Below, one piece after another: positions 55,378 through 62,600 of a stretch of DNA of 64,000 nt. The DNA comes from Seribacter sp963934295 (GTDB lineage: Bacteria; Verrucomicrobiota; Verrucomicrobiia; Opitutales; Seribacteraceae). Location of the stretch: positions 13,132 through 77,131 of the forward strand of contig CAWVXY010000013.1 of assembly GCA_963934295.1 (NCBI GenBank). Direction: 5' to 3'. Numbering within the stretch: position 1 is the first letter of the stretch; the number at the start of each line of letters is the position of its first letter. The position numbers and the translations under genes are program-made. The notes under the pieces are model-generated. The model was given only the letters and a program-made list of their open reading frames with translations. It ran no database searches and was not told where the DNA came from.

Positions 55378-56439
55378 TTACTGAAAGCTTATCTCACTCA
55401 CCGGAATAGAAAATTCCACGCGCTGATTACCCCGAATATCCCATACCTCAGTTAATACAAACGGATCATCATGTTCAAAATTAACAGACAATAATCCAAA
55501 ATGGTTTTCCATAATGGGCCCCTCCAATCGATTCTTATTGGGAGTCGCAAACCTCCAGGTACTGGAAAGCCCACTGGAAGTGACATCATAAATTGGATAG
55601 CATTCCGGGTGCTCAAATTTAGAGACTTCAGCATAGTGAACATCTCCACTGATAAAAAGTAAATGATTCGCTTTGGTTTTCTTGATTAATTGAATGAGGC
55701 GTTCCTGTTCATGTGGAAAATTAGTCCAGGATTCATATCCATTATATTCATGAGAAAATTGGGATCCTGACGCAATGACTCGAAGATCCGCTTTTTTCTT
55801 AAGCTCACTTTCGAGCCAGGACCACTGTTCTTCACCAAGAAATGCTTTGGAGTCATCCGTATGGGGAAGATAATCGGGTCGGTAAAAAAAGCGACCCGGG
55901 ATCTTTTGCCCTTTCGGAAATCGTACCAAGTCATCCCTGAAGGTACGATTATCCAGGAGAATGATCTGTATGGTTTTATTTCCTGCTTTCTTATAAACTG
56001 AATGATAAATACCCTTGTGTTTATACCTCTCTGAATTTTGAGGTTCCTTAAAAAATTCCAAAAAGATTTCCTTGGATTCCTCTTTGTGCGGATAATGCTT
56101 ACCGGCATCATTCTGGCCATAATCATGATCATCCCAGGTCGCCAACACCTCGGTGTTTTTAATCAAGTTTTTGTATGATTCTTTGTCACCTAATTCCTGG
56201 TATTTTTTACGAAGGATATCCATGTCATGTGTATCACCGTAAATATTATCCCCTAAGAAAATAAATATGTTGGGATTTTGCTTAATGACTTCATTAAATA
56301 TGGGAAGTGGATGGGTTTGCTTACCACATGATCCAAAAGCAATTTTGAACTCAAAATTAGATGAATTTTTCTTATCTGCAAGAGTTATGTCCGCGATAAA
56401 AAAAGAAAGAAAGAGGTATAAAATAATGTGACTATTCAT
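55378..56439 (-). CDS. PhoD-like alkaline phosphatase / metallophosphoesterase
   Basis: A 353-residue exported protein (signal peptide about 1-21). It lacks the N-terminal sandwich domain of the first PhoD-like protein in this window. Metallophosphatase landmarks: IAFGSCGKQ near 33, FLGDNIYGD near 60, ATWDDHDYGQND near 100, VIASGSQFS near 222, FISGDVHYAE near 260. It would release phosphate or cleave phosphodiesters outside the cytoplasm. It is followed, 86 bases on, by the sulfatase run on the same strand, and might be co-transcribed with it. Confidence 0.85.
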   Translation of the reverse strand: MNSHIILYLFLSFFIADITLADKKNSSNFEFKIAFGSCGKQTHPLPIFNEVIKQNPNIFIFLGDNIYGDTHDMDILRKKYQELGDKESYKNLIKNTEVLATWDDHDYGQNDAGKHYPHKEESKEIFLEFFKEPQNSERYKHKGIYHSVYKKAGNKTIQIILLDNRTFRDDLVRFPKGQKIPGRFFYRPDYLPHTDDSKAFLGEEQWSWLESELKKKADLRVIASGSQFSHEYNGYESWTNFPHEQERLIQLIKKTKANHLLFISGDVHYAEVSKFEHPECYPIYDVTSSGLSSTWRFATPNKNRLEGPIMENHFGLLSVNFEHDDPFVLTEVWDIRGNQRVEFSIPVSEISFQ

Positions 56440-56578
56440 GAACTTCAGCCTGAACGAAAAAGCACTTTACATGCAACAAATATCTTACCGGCAATGCCTT
56501 GACCCGAACTGCGGTCAATTCATGCATACCGATCTCGATATCGATGCTGCCCGACACTACCAAAAGTTAACGTATTAG
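56438..56578 (+). CDS. Short open frame with a Cys-x4-Cys pair (doubtful)
   Basis: A 46-codon open frame on the plus strand with an inner ATG at 56471. Its product contains YRQCLDPNCGQF, recalling half of a zinc ribbon, and an acidic HTDLDIDAARHY stretch. No ribosome binding site is visible and only one Cys pair is present, so it may be a fragment or chance. It starts on the complementary strand of the PhoD-like start codon. Confidence 0.2.
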   Translation: MNFSLNEKALYMQQISYRQCLDPNCGQFMHTDLDIDAARHYQKLTY

Positions 56579-56606
56579 CCGTGTCACCACCAGCGACTGG
56601 TTAGGC
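56578..56606 (-). other. attC-like half-site after the small membrane protein gene
   Basis: Read on the minus strand, GCCTAAC begins on the last base of the stop codon, followed by CAGTCGCTGGTGG and GACACGG. This is the typical left half of an integron attC site (RYYYAAC core, then GTCGCTG). No matching right half with GTTRRRY is found in the next 140 bases, so the site is truncated or only a look-alike. Confidence 0.35.
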
Positions 56607-56947
56607 TATTCGTGATTCTCGTCTTTAAACAAATCGGGGACAGGAAGTCTGGAAAGCTGTGATATAAGCATCAGAATTCCTAAGACTATGACTAAAATGG
56701 GAATCTCATGATCTACACTAATACGTCCTGTTTGCCTCAATACTGAGAAAACAGAGGCTACAATAAGAAATGGACCTGTCACGACTGATACCTTGTTGAA
56801 GCCTCCGACCGCTATACTAAGAATCCCGGCGGCGGCTAAACCGATAGACCAAACCCAATCTACACTTGGTATGATATTCAGCGTATTCAATAACCAAGCT
56901 AATCCTACTAATATTGTGAGTATGGGTGCTATTAATTTCTTGTTCAT
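56606..56947 (-). CDS. Small integral membrane protein of unknown function
   Basis: A 113-residue protein with about four hydrophobic helices (roughly 5-23, 30-48, 54-72 and 80-98) and a short charged tail (FKDENHE). I do not recognise a family with confidence; similar four-helix proteins are annotated as DUF5668 or LiaF transmembrane-like. It lies between two integron attC-like elements and on the same strand as the next small gene upstream, so it may be a captured gene cassette (inference). Confidence 0.6.
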   Translation of the reverse strand: MNKKLIAPILTILVGLAWLLNTLNIIPSVDWVWSIGLAAAGILSIAVGGFNKVSVVTGPFLIVASVFSVLRQTGRISVDHEIPILVIVLGILMLISQLSRLPVPDLFKDENHE

Positions 56948-56969
56948 AATTTATTTCTATCTCTTTTCT

Positions 56970-57098
56970 GCCTAACGTCCAAAGCCACCCATCCACTACC
57001 GGAGAGCGAACTTTGATTTCAGGTTAAGGTTCATAATTATCATTAAAATTTCGACTCAAGGCGCGGTAGTGGATTGGCGTGCGCTGCCTTGTTCGCTA
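56970..57098 (-). other. attC-like inverted repeat between two small genes
   Basis: Read on the minus strand the element starts AGCGAAC-AAGGCAGC (57098), has ATCCACTACCG (57075-57065) and CGGTAGTGGAT (57000-56990) as an 11-base perfect stem with GCCA/TGGC pairs outside it, and ends TGGAC-GTTAGGC (56976-56970). The end box GTTAGGC fits the integron GTTRRRY core; the left core is degenerate. A loop of about 60 AT-rich bases lies in between. Position between two same-strand small genes is as expected for gene cassettes. Confidence 0.45.
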
Positions 57099-57113
57099 TT
57101 TGTTGGTTCTGAT

Positions 57114-57521
57114 TCACCATGTATAGCTAAATCGTAAAATCTTTGACCCTTTCTTACTTGCTATCACACTAAACCAAGTCGCCTTTTTTGTGTCCCAATC
57201 TTTATGTTCAATCGACGTATAGAACCAGCCATTGGTTTCAATAGTGTCTCCAATAATTCTATTTTTCATTAAGTGCCTAGGGATAGAAGCAACCGCAGCA
57301 AGGTAATCCTTTTTCGATTTCATCTCAGTTTTGACTTCCTTGTTAAGGCCTTGAAACAAACCCGACGCGTTCTTAGGCCATTCCTTTGTCAATTTAACCT
57401 TTTCTGGTTGGAGAGTTATCATCTGGTCAATGCGCATCTTCAGCATGTCAGGCAACTCAACTGCCAAAAGGTCAAAGGCAGGCAGAATAAGTATGGTGAT
57501 GAATAACAGAATGGGCTTCAT
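57114..57521 (-). CDS. Small secreted protein of unknown function
   Basis: A 135-residue protein with a clear signal peptide (about 1-20). The mature part is rich in Lys and has a short C-terminal strand-rich region (NGWFYTSIEHKDWDTKKATW, then SKILRFSYTW). I recognise no family or motif. It is followed by the attC-like element, suggesting a cassette. Its upstream region has no second attC-like site that I can see, so the cassette boundary there is unclear. Confidence 0.55.
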   Translation of the reverse strand: MKPILLFITILILPAFDLLAVELPDMLKMRIDQMITLQPEKVKLTKEWPKNASGLFQGLNKEVKTEMKSKKDYLAAVASIPRHLMKNRIIGDTIETNGWFYTSIEHKDWDTKKATWFSVIASKKGSKILRFSYTW

Positions 57522-57905
57522 GATGATTATTCTAGCATGGTTGGCCTATGCTTTTTGCAAAAAAGTGGTAAATTTTTCAGCGAACTTATATTATTAGTTA
57601 CTTTTATCATGCATATTCTGTATCAAAGACTTCCTTTAATCTGCTTGCAAGTTGCATATATACAGATAACTAATTCTGTAAAATTAGGGTAATATTCGTA
57701 TTAAAAGAGACACTTTACTTTCGATAAGCGGCGGCTTTAAGATTTATTTATATCAAATATTTTCCGGGATAAACATACAACTAAATCATGTATGAATTAT
57801 TCGATATGCCTAAGTTTGAATCGAAGTTCGTAAAATAAATAATACCGAAACAAAAAATTATAACTTCTAGTCTAAAGCAATGTTTTAAAACACAAAACCA
57901 AAAGA
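57522..57905. other. AT-rich intergenic region
   Basis: 384 bases between the small secreted protein and the outer-membrane barrel gene. It is strongly AT-rich and holds no reading frame or structured element that I can support. It probably includes the promoter of the small secreted protein gene. Confidence 0.6.
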
Positions 57906-58730
57906 CTAAAATACCCAACCGATCCCGACCTTGAAGTGATTGCCGTTGCCATGGTCTAAAACTCCCTGATGGTCGATGAAGTCATGCTTCCATTCGATTC
58001 TCGAATGGATGGTGTCGTTATGGTTAAAATAAAAGGCCGGACCGGAAGACATGGTTTTGGACTCGTCATCCTCGAAGTGAAAATCAGTTTCCCAAAAAAT
58101 TGAACCATTTGAATTTTCAGTCTCGAAATTATAGCCGACATCTATCGAGGAATGCAACTCAGCCGGACGATTACCGTCAAAGATCCACCAGGCAGTCCCA
58201 ATTCCAAAGTAGTAATTTGAGGTCTCAAACTCATGCCCAAGTCCTAAGCCCACTCCAAATTCCTTGTAGTAAAAATCGTATTCATCTTTTTTAGCAAGAG
58301 GAATGCGCACCATCGGCTTAAAAGTGGATGAACCACTCTTCCCATCCAAATTAAAATATTTCTTTAAGGGCAAAGCGAGATTAAGATCGCCCCATCCGCT
58401 GTCTTTTTGGATAATCTTCCCTCCCAAACCGTCCGGCATTTCGCGTTCCGCATCGAGGACGTAGGGCAACTTGACAGTGACACGAATTTCTTTCTTCCAT
58501 GTGTACACTCCTTCGAAGTGCATGACATTGATCTCTTCGGATAACCCTGGGTAAAGCTTATTGCTTCCCATTAGCAGATCAGTCTCGTTAATATACTCGT
58601 AATGGACCTGATAGCCCCAACCCCCGGACCAGCGAGGCATCATATTCATTACCGGATCATCAGCAAGACAATGGTAGGATGGAAGTAGGCAGGACAAGAT
58701 GCCCACCAGAAAAAATAAGCACTTACTCAA
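57906..58730 (-). CDS. Putative outer-membrane beta-barrel protein
   Basis: A 274-residue exported protein (signal peptide about 1-23). The mature part consists of alternating polar and aromatic strands (WSGGWGYQVHYEYINETDLL, GVYTWKKEIRVTVKLPYV, DYFYYKEFGVGLGLGHEF-like pattern, YYFGIGTAWWIFDG), and the C-terminus ends ...FKVGIGWVF with terminal Phe, as expected for barrel insertion. It resembles the transporter-type barrels often found with metal or solvent export. It follows the HMA protein gene by 11 bases, so it may form a metal-handling pair with it (inference). Confidence 0.65.
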   Translation of the reverse strand: MSKCLFFLVGILSCLLPSYHCLADDPVMNMMPRWSGGWGYQVHYEYINETDLLMGSNKLYPGLSEEINVMHFEGVYTWKKEIRVTVKLPYVLDAEREMPDGLGGKIIQKDSGWGDLNLALPLKKYFNLDGKSGSSTFKPMVRIPLAKKDEYDFYYKEFGVGLGLGHEFETSNYYFGIGTAWWIFDGNRPAELHSSIDVGYNFETENSNGSIFWETDFHFEDDESKTMSSGPAFYFNHNDTIHSRIEWKHDFIDHQGVLDHGNGNHFKVGIGWVF

Positions 58731-58741
58731 TGCAAGGAAGT

Positions 58742-59191
58742 CTACTTGTGGATATGATGAACCACTTCAATTGTTGCATCCTGCTTAAACTGAAGAGCGT
58801 CCAAGTGACTATCATGCAACCTGTATTCTTCGACAGCGGTGTAACCAGCATCCACAACCCGCTCAATCAAATCCTTACTGTCTAATTTGGCACCATTCTT
58901 CAGTGCAATCGTAACGAGCTGGGTTTCAGGATTCATATCAATACCATCCTTAAATCTTTTTTTATCCACGCCTTTCATCTTCGAGAGATTTTTACGAACT
59001 CCGATGGCACAGGACGGACAAACCAGGCCTTTAACATAAACCAGTGAGACCTCGGTCGTCTCCAATAAAGTCTTTTTGGCCATGGCCAACCGAACCTCAG
59101 GTCGTGCCTCTTCCTTATCTTCATTCGCCATTATGTAATGAGAAGTGGTAAAGAATATGGCGAAGAGTAATAAAATAGATCTAAATGTCAT
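58742..59191 (-). CDS. Exported heavy-metal-associated (HMA) domain protein
   Basis: A 149-residue protein; signal peptide about 1-22, then an acidic linker. The HMA fold covers about 48-125 with the metal site GLVCPSCAIGVRKNL (Cys58 and Cys61). A longer spacing than usual follows between the first helix and second strand. The C-terminus is His-rich (EVVHHIHK), which may add metal affinity. Periplasmic MerP/CopZ-like binding of soft metals is likely. Co-transcribed with the beta-barrel protein. Confidence 0.78.
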   Translation of the reverse strand: MTFRSILLLFAIFFTTSHYIMANEDKEEARPEVRLAMAKKTLLETTEVSLVYVKGLVCPSCAIGVRKNLSKMKGVDKKRFKDGIDMNPETQLVTIALKNGAKLDSKDLIERVVDAGYTAVEEYRLHDSHLDALQFKQDATIEVVHHIHK

Positions 59192-59471
59192 ATGTTTAAT
59201 ATTAAATCAGGAATTATGAAAATACAACACATTAGCACTAAAATTATTAATGAAAATATTAGCGGTGCACCACTCGAAATTTGATTATGTTCAATTCAAG
59301 TTCATTCCTATCCTTAATAAAAATAATTCGCAGTAATTAGTCTTATTTTAGGAGAGCTCAATTTTTTTGCTAGGTCTTCTCCAATAAAATTAATTTGGAC
59401 TACTTATTTTTTTACAATAGTGCGGTTGACTAATTTAATTTACATGGATTTGTAAGGTCGGTTGTGACTTT

Positions 59472-60182
59472 TTACCAAAACGGATATTCGACAATTGAAC
59501 GCTTGACCGGCAGTCCACCAAATAAGAGTGCACAAATATTTATCAACCAGGTTCCTGTAAAGGAAAGAGAAACCATCAGTGCGATGACCACTGGAAATCG
59601 CACCCAGTGTCGAGACCTGTGTCGAAGGTCAATGTGGTGAATCAAGGGGGCAACTGCCAATCCAGTTATAGATCCATGCACCACGAACACATAAGCTCCC
59701 AGTAATAGTGACAGGAATGGATTGCTCGGGAATACAGTGAGCATCTCCAAAAATACGCTCCCCAACTGTTCAAAAAAGATTCCCTGAAATCCCGTAACGA
59801 CAAAAGCTTCAAGCAAAGTGAATCGAAACCAGCGAAACGCGATCAACCATGCTATCGCCCAGCCACCATAGAATCCGATTCCCAAAATCAAGTCCGGGAT
59901 GAGTTGGGGATGGAACAGTGCAGGTTCCTGCGCCCCCTTGAGGAAGTTACCAATCCATGCCAAGATCTCGGTTAGCGAACCTGAGAGTAAAAACAAAATG
60001 AACAGATGAAGGGAAGTGTGACCCGATAGATGTTTAAAAAGGGCGGTCAATTTATTACGAAAAAGATAAATAACTACAAAGAATGTGTAAATGAGTGGCA
60101 TCGTATCGGGAGGTCTGCTGAATAGCCCCAGGAGGGAAACCAATCCGCTCACGACCAATAATCCGTTTTTCCAACTTTTCAT
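59472..60182 (-). CDS. Polytopic membrane protein of unknown function
   Basis: A 236-residue protein with about six or seven hydrophobic helices (for example FSRPPDTMPLIYTFFVVIYL, YGGWAIAWLIAFRWF, NPFLSLLLGAYVFVVHGSIT). I recognise no family. The conserved-looking polar groups are SGSLTEILAW near 68 and QGIFFEQLGSVF near 134, whose acidic residues in helices recall membrane proteases, but without a full motif. It starts 28 bases after the polysaccharide lyase gene ends and may be in the same transcript. Confidence 0.6.
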   Translation of the reverse strand: MKSWKNGLLVVSGLVSLLGLFSRPPDTMPLIYTFFVVIYLFRNKLTALFKHLSGHTSLHLFILFLLSGSLTEILAWIGNFLKGAQEPALFHPQLIPDLILGIGFYGGWAIAWLIAFRWFRFTLLEAFVVTGFQGIFFEQLGSVFLEMLTVFPSNPFLSLLLGAYVFVVHGSITGLAVAPLIHHIDLRHRSRHWVRFPVVIALMVSLSFTGTWLINICALLFGGLPVKRSIVEYPFW

Positions 60183-60210
60183 ATTCCGCTTCCTTCAGTC
60201 GGGCATAACC

Positions 60211-61182
60211 CTATTTCAGAAGTCCGGGCTTTTGTTCGTCGCCCACAGGATAGGGTTTACCTTCGCATTTCTTTGGAAACGCAAGGCATGACGCAAGTAT
60301 CTCGTAGGTAGCGTCCTCGCTTCCAACGACGACTTTGGCAACATAAGTTTCTTTTTTGGAAATACCCGGAATTTCAGCTTCGTAGCGTTTCTTGCGGGCA
60401 TCCGAATTCAGGTTCCATTCAGGGTGATAAATACCAGTCTTCAAGTAAGGCGTATATTCCTTACCGATCGTACCATAGACATTGGCTCCCCTTTGATCCA
60501 AAACTTGCTCTCCCTCTTTCCAAATACGCAAGAGACCATCCTTACCCGGTGACCAGTTGGCATGAATGATCCAAGCGACCCATTCCCCAAGCTCCAACGG
60601 TGTATCCAAATTGTGGATCTTTCTTTCCGGATTCTTTTGCGGGGAACCAAAGTTCTGCCGTGCCTGCCAATTCGAATTGTTGATACGAATAGAGAGATTG
60701 GGATAGGTCGAACGCCAGTTACCTGGTATGGCGTGCCATTGAATGAGGATATCAGACGCTTCATTGGGATCGACCTTCCAATTCTGGGGAACATAGGACA
60801 GGATGCCGTACCACCTTTCATTAAACCCCTTTTCACTGGGTAATGAAATCTCAGCCCGAAAGGAATTAGGTTCCCGGGGAACGAAGAATCGGACGGCCTG
60901 AATCCCGCCGACCATTCCCGGCGCATCCACTATCCTCAAGCGATCCGGATTTGCTTTGGCCAAGCCATAACGGTCATCCTCCGAAAGCTTCCATTTATTA
61001 AAACCCTGTCCACCGAAGTCACTTTCGAAAAGGATCGGTTGTTTGTAGTCGAACACTCGACGGGCAGAAAAGCGTCGCTCACTTGCTTCCTCATTCAAAG
61101 AAACTTCTTTGGACAACACTCCGGATATCAAAGTAAACAATAATAAAATGACTATCTTCCCAAGTCTCATATCTCCAAGCAT
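60211..61182 (-). CDS. Secreted polysaccharide lyase (PF14099-like, glucuronan lyase type)
   Basis: About 323 residues from ATG 61182 (a further ATG at 61170 is equally possible; the frame also opens at 61224 with TTG). Signal peptide follows directly (RLGKIVILLLFTLISG). The rest matches the jelly-roll polysaccharide lyase pattern: SFRAEISLP near 105, WYGILSYVPQNW near 122, ILIQWHAIPGNW near 142, YPNLSIRINN near 158 and the YLKTGIYHPEWN motif near 255. Family members include glucuronan lyases (PL20) and heparin-lyase-like enzymes that eliminate uronic-acid-containing chains. It lies between a sulfatase and a membrane protein, so a sulfated polyuronate is a plausible substrate. Confidence 0.78.
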   Translation of the reverse strand: MLGDMRLGKIVILLLFTLISGVLSKEVSLNEEASERRFSARRVFDYKQPILFESDFGGQGFNKWKLSEDDRYGLAKANPDRLRIVDAPGMVGGIQAVRFFVPREPNSFRAEISLPSEKGFNERWYGILSYVPQNWKVDPNEASDILIQWHAIPGNWRSTYPNLSIRINNSNWQARQNFGSPQKNPERKIHNLDTPLELGEWVAWIIHANWSPGKDGLLRIWKEGEQVLDQRGANVYGTIGKEYTPYLKTGIYHPEWNLNSDARKKRYEAEIPGISKKETYVAKVVVGSEDATYEILASCLAFPKKCEGKPYPVGDEQKPGLLK

Positions 61183-61208
61183 CCTGACAATTTTATCTCC
61201 AAATAAAA

Positions 61209-62585
61209 TTATTGTAAGTGCCAATCCACCCCGTCCGCCATAATACTTTGATTAATCTTCAATAACTTCGCTTTCAACTTTTTAAGTAACTCAGGATTAT
61301 CAGAAGCAATATTTTGAGTTTGGCCCGGATCTTTGTTCAGGTCAAAAAGTTGAAAATCCTTATATCCTCCATTCTTCACCCTTGGTATCCAGGATTCCAG
61401 AAACATATTGGATTGAGAGATTTCATAATCCGGATTGGCCACCAAGGAGAAATCACCATCCCGCATCGCCACAATCGGGCGAGATTTTTGCAAATGCCAG
61501 AACAAAGGTTGATGACGTTTAAATTTGTCAGGTTCCCCTTTCAGCAAAGGGGATAAATCAGAACCGTCAATCGCACGATCTTGGGGCACATCCAAATGTA
61601 ATAAGCCACACAGGGTCGGGAGTACATCAACCAGTCCAGTTGGTTCTTTCACTGCCCTATTTTCCTTAATTACCCCAGGCCATGAGAAAATACCAGGCAC
61701 CCGAATTCCCCCATCCCAGTTCGAACCCTTTCTTCCCCTCAAATTCCCGGTCCGGTCATCCCGGTAACTCCCATTATCCGATGCATAAATAATCAGTGTA
61801 TTTTCGCGGACGCCCATAGTCTTTAATTTCTCCACCACCCGACCGATCGCACGGTCGGTATTATCAATCGTACCGGAGTAAATCGCGGCCCTGTCTTTGA
61901 GGTCCCCATAAGTGGAAACAATCTCATCCGGTGCCGCAATCGGAGCATGCGGTTCATGAAACCAAATATTCAAAAAGAAGGGAGCCTTGGGATGCCGGTG
62001 ATTATCCAACCAATCAATCGCCTCATCCGCCACCAACTGACAGGAATACCCCTCCAACGGACCGACCGCCTCTCCATTCCGAATGAAATTATTCGGGTTC
62101 TTATGACTGGGCGAGGCATTATTCCAAGTGGTGAACCAGTAATCAAAGCCATGATGACTGGGGGTGGGCTTGGATCGGTTCTTGGTCGGCAAACCCAGAT
62201 GCCATTTTCCCACATGGGCAGTGGAATACCCCCGATCCTTTAAAATTTCCGCAATCGTACGCTCACGAAGAAGCAAGTGAGAATTTTGACCTTCATCCGA
62301 AATCCAACTGTACACACCCGTTCTGATATGGTGCCTTCCCGTCAAAAGAGTGGCCCGGGAAGGGGAACAGACCGCACATCCGGAATAAAAATCAGTGAAC
62401 CGGACCCCGTCCTTGGCCAACTGATCAATCGCCGGAGTTTGAACCGGACCACCATAGCAACCCACATCTTTGTACCCTAAATCATCCGCCAATAAAATCA
62501 CCACATTGGGCTGCGTTTGAGCAGACAGGGAAAGCCCTAGTTTATAAATAAAAAAGGAAAAAACCACTAACCAGGATGCATTCAT
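61209..62585 (-). CDS. Secreted sulfatase, N-acetylgalactosamine-6-sulfatase-like (CSPSR)
   Basis: A 458-residue protein; signal peptide about 1-22. LADDLGYKDVGCYGGPVQTP near 32, active site AVCSPSRATLLTGR (Cys73), TAHVGKWHLGLP near 117, IWFHEPHAPIAAP near 205 and YASDNGSYRDDRTGNLRGRK near 262 are all in the expected order. The short GKWHLGLP spacing and the HEPHAP motif point to the arylsulfatase/galactosamine-6-sulfatase branch. It lies 26 bases upstream of the polysaccharide lyase and 15 bases after the PVC heme protein, forming an operon-like group. Confidence 0.89.
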   Translation of the reverse strand: MNASWLVVFSFFIYKLGLSLSAQTQPNVVILLADDLGYKDVGCYGGPVQTPAIDQLAKDGVRFTDFYSGCAVCSPSRATLLTGRHHIRTGVYSWISDEGQNSHLLLRERTIAEILKDRGYSTAHVGKWHLGLPTKNRSKPTPSHHGFDYWFTTWNNASPSHKNPNNFIRNGEAVGPLEGYSCQLVADEAIDWLDNHRHPKAPFFLNIWFHEPHAPIAAPDEIVSTYGDLKDRAAIYSGTIDNTDRAIGRVVEKLKTMGVRENTLIIYASDNGSYRDDRTGNLRGRKGSNWDGGIRVPGIFSWPGVIKENRAVKEPTGLVDVLPTLCGLLHLDVPQDRAIDGSDLSPLLKGEPDKFKRHQPLFWHLQKSRPIVAMRDGDFSLVANPDYEISQSNMFLESWIPRVKNGGYKDFQLFDLNKDPGQTQNIASDNPELLKKLKAKLLKINQSIMADGVDWHLQ

Positions 62586-62600
62586 AGATTCCCTATCCTT

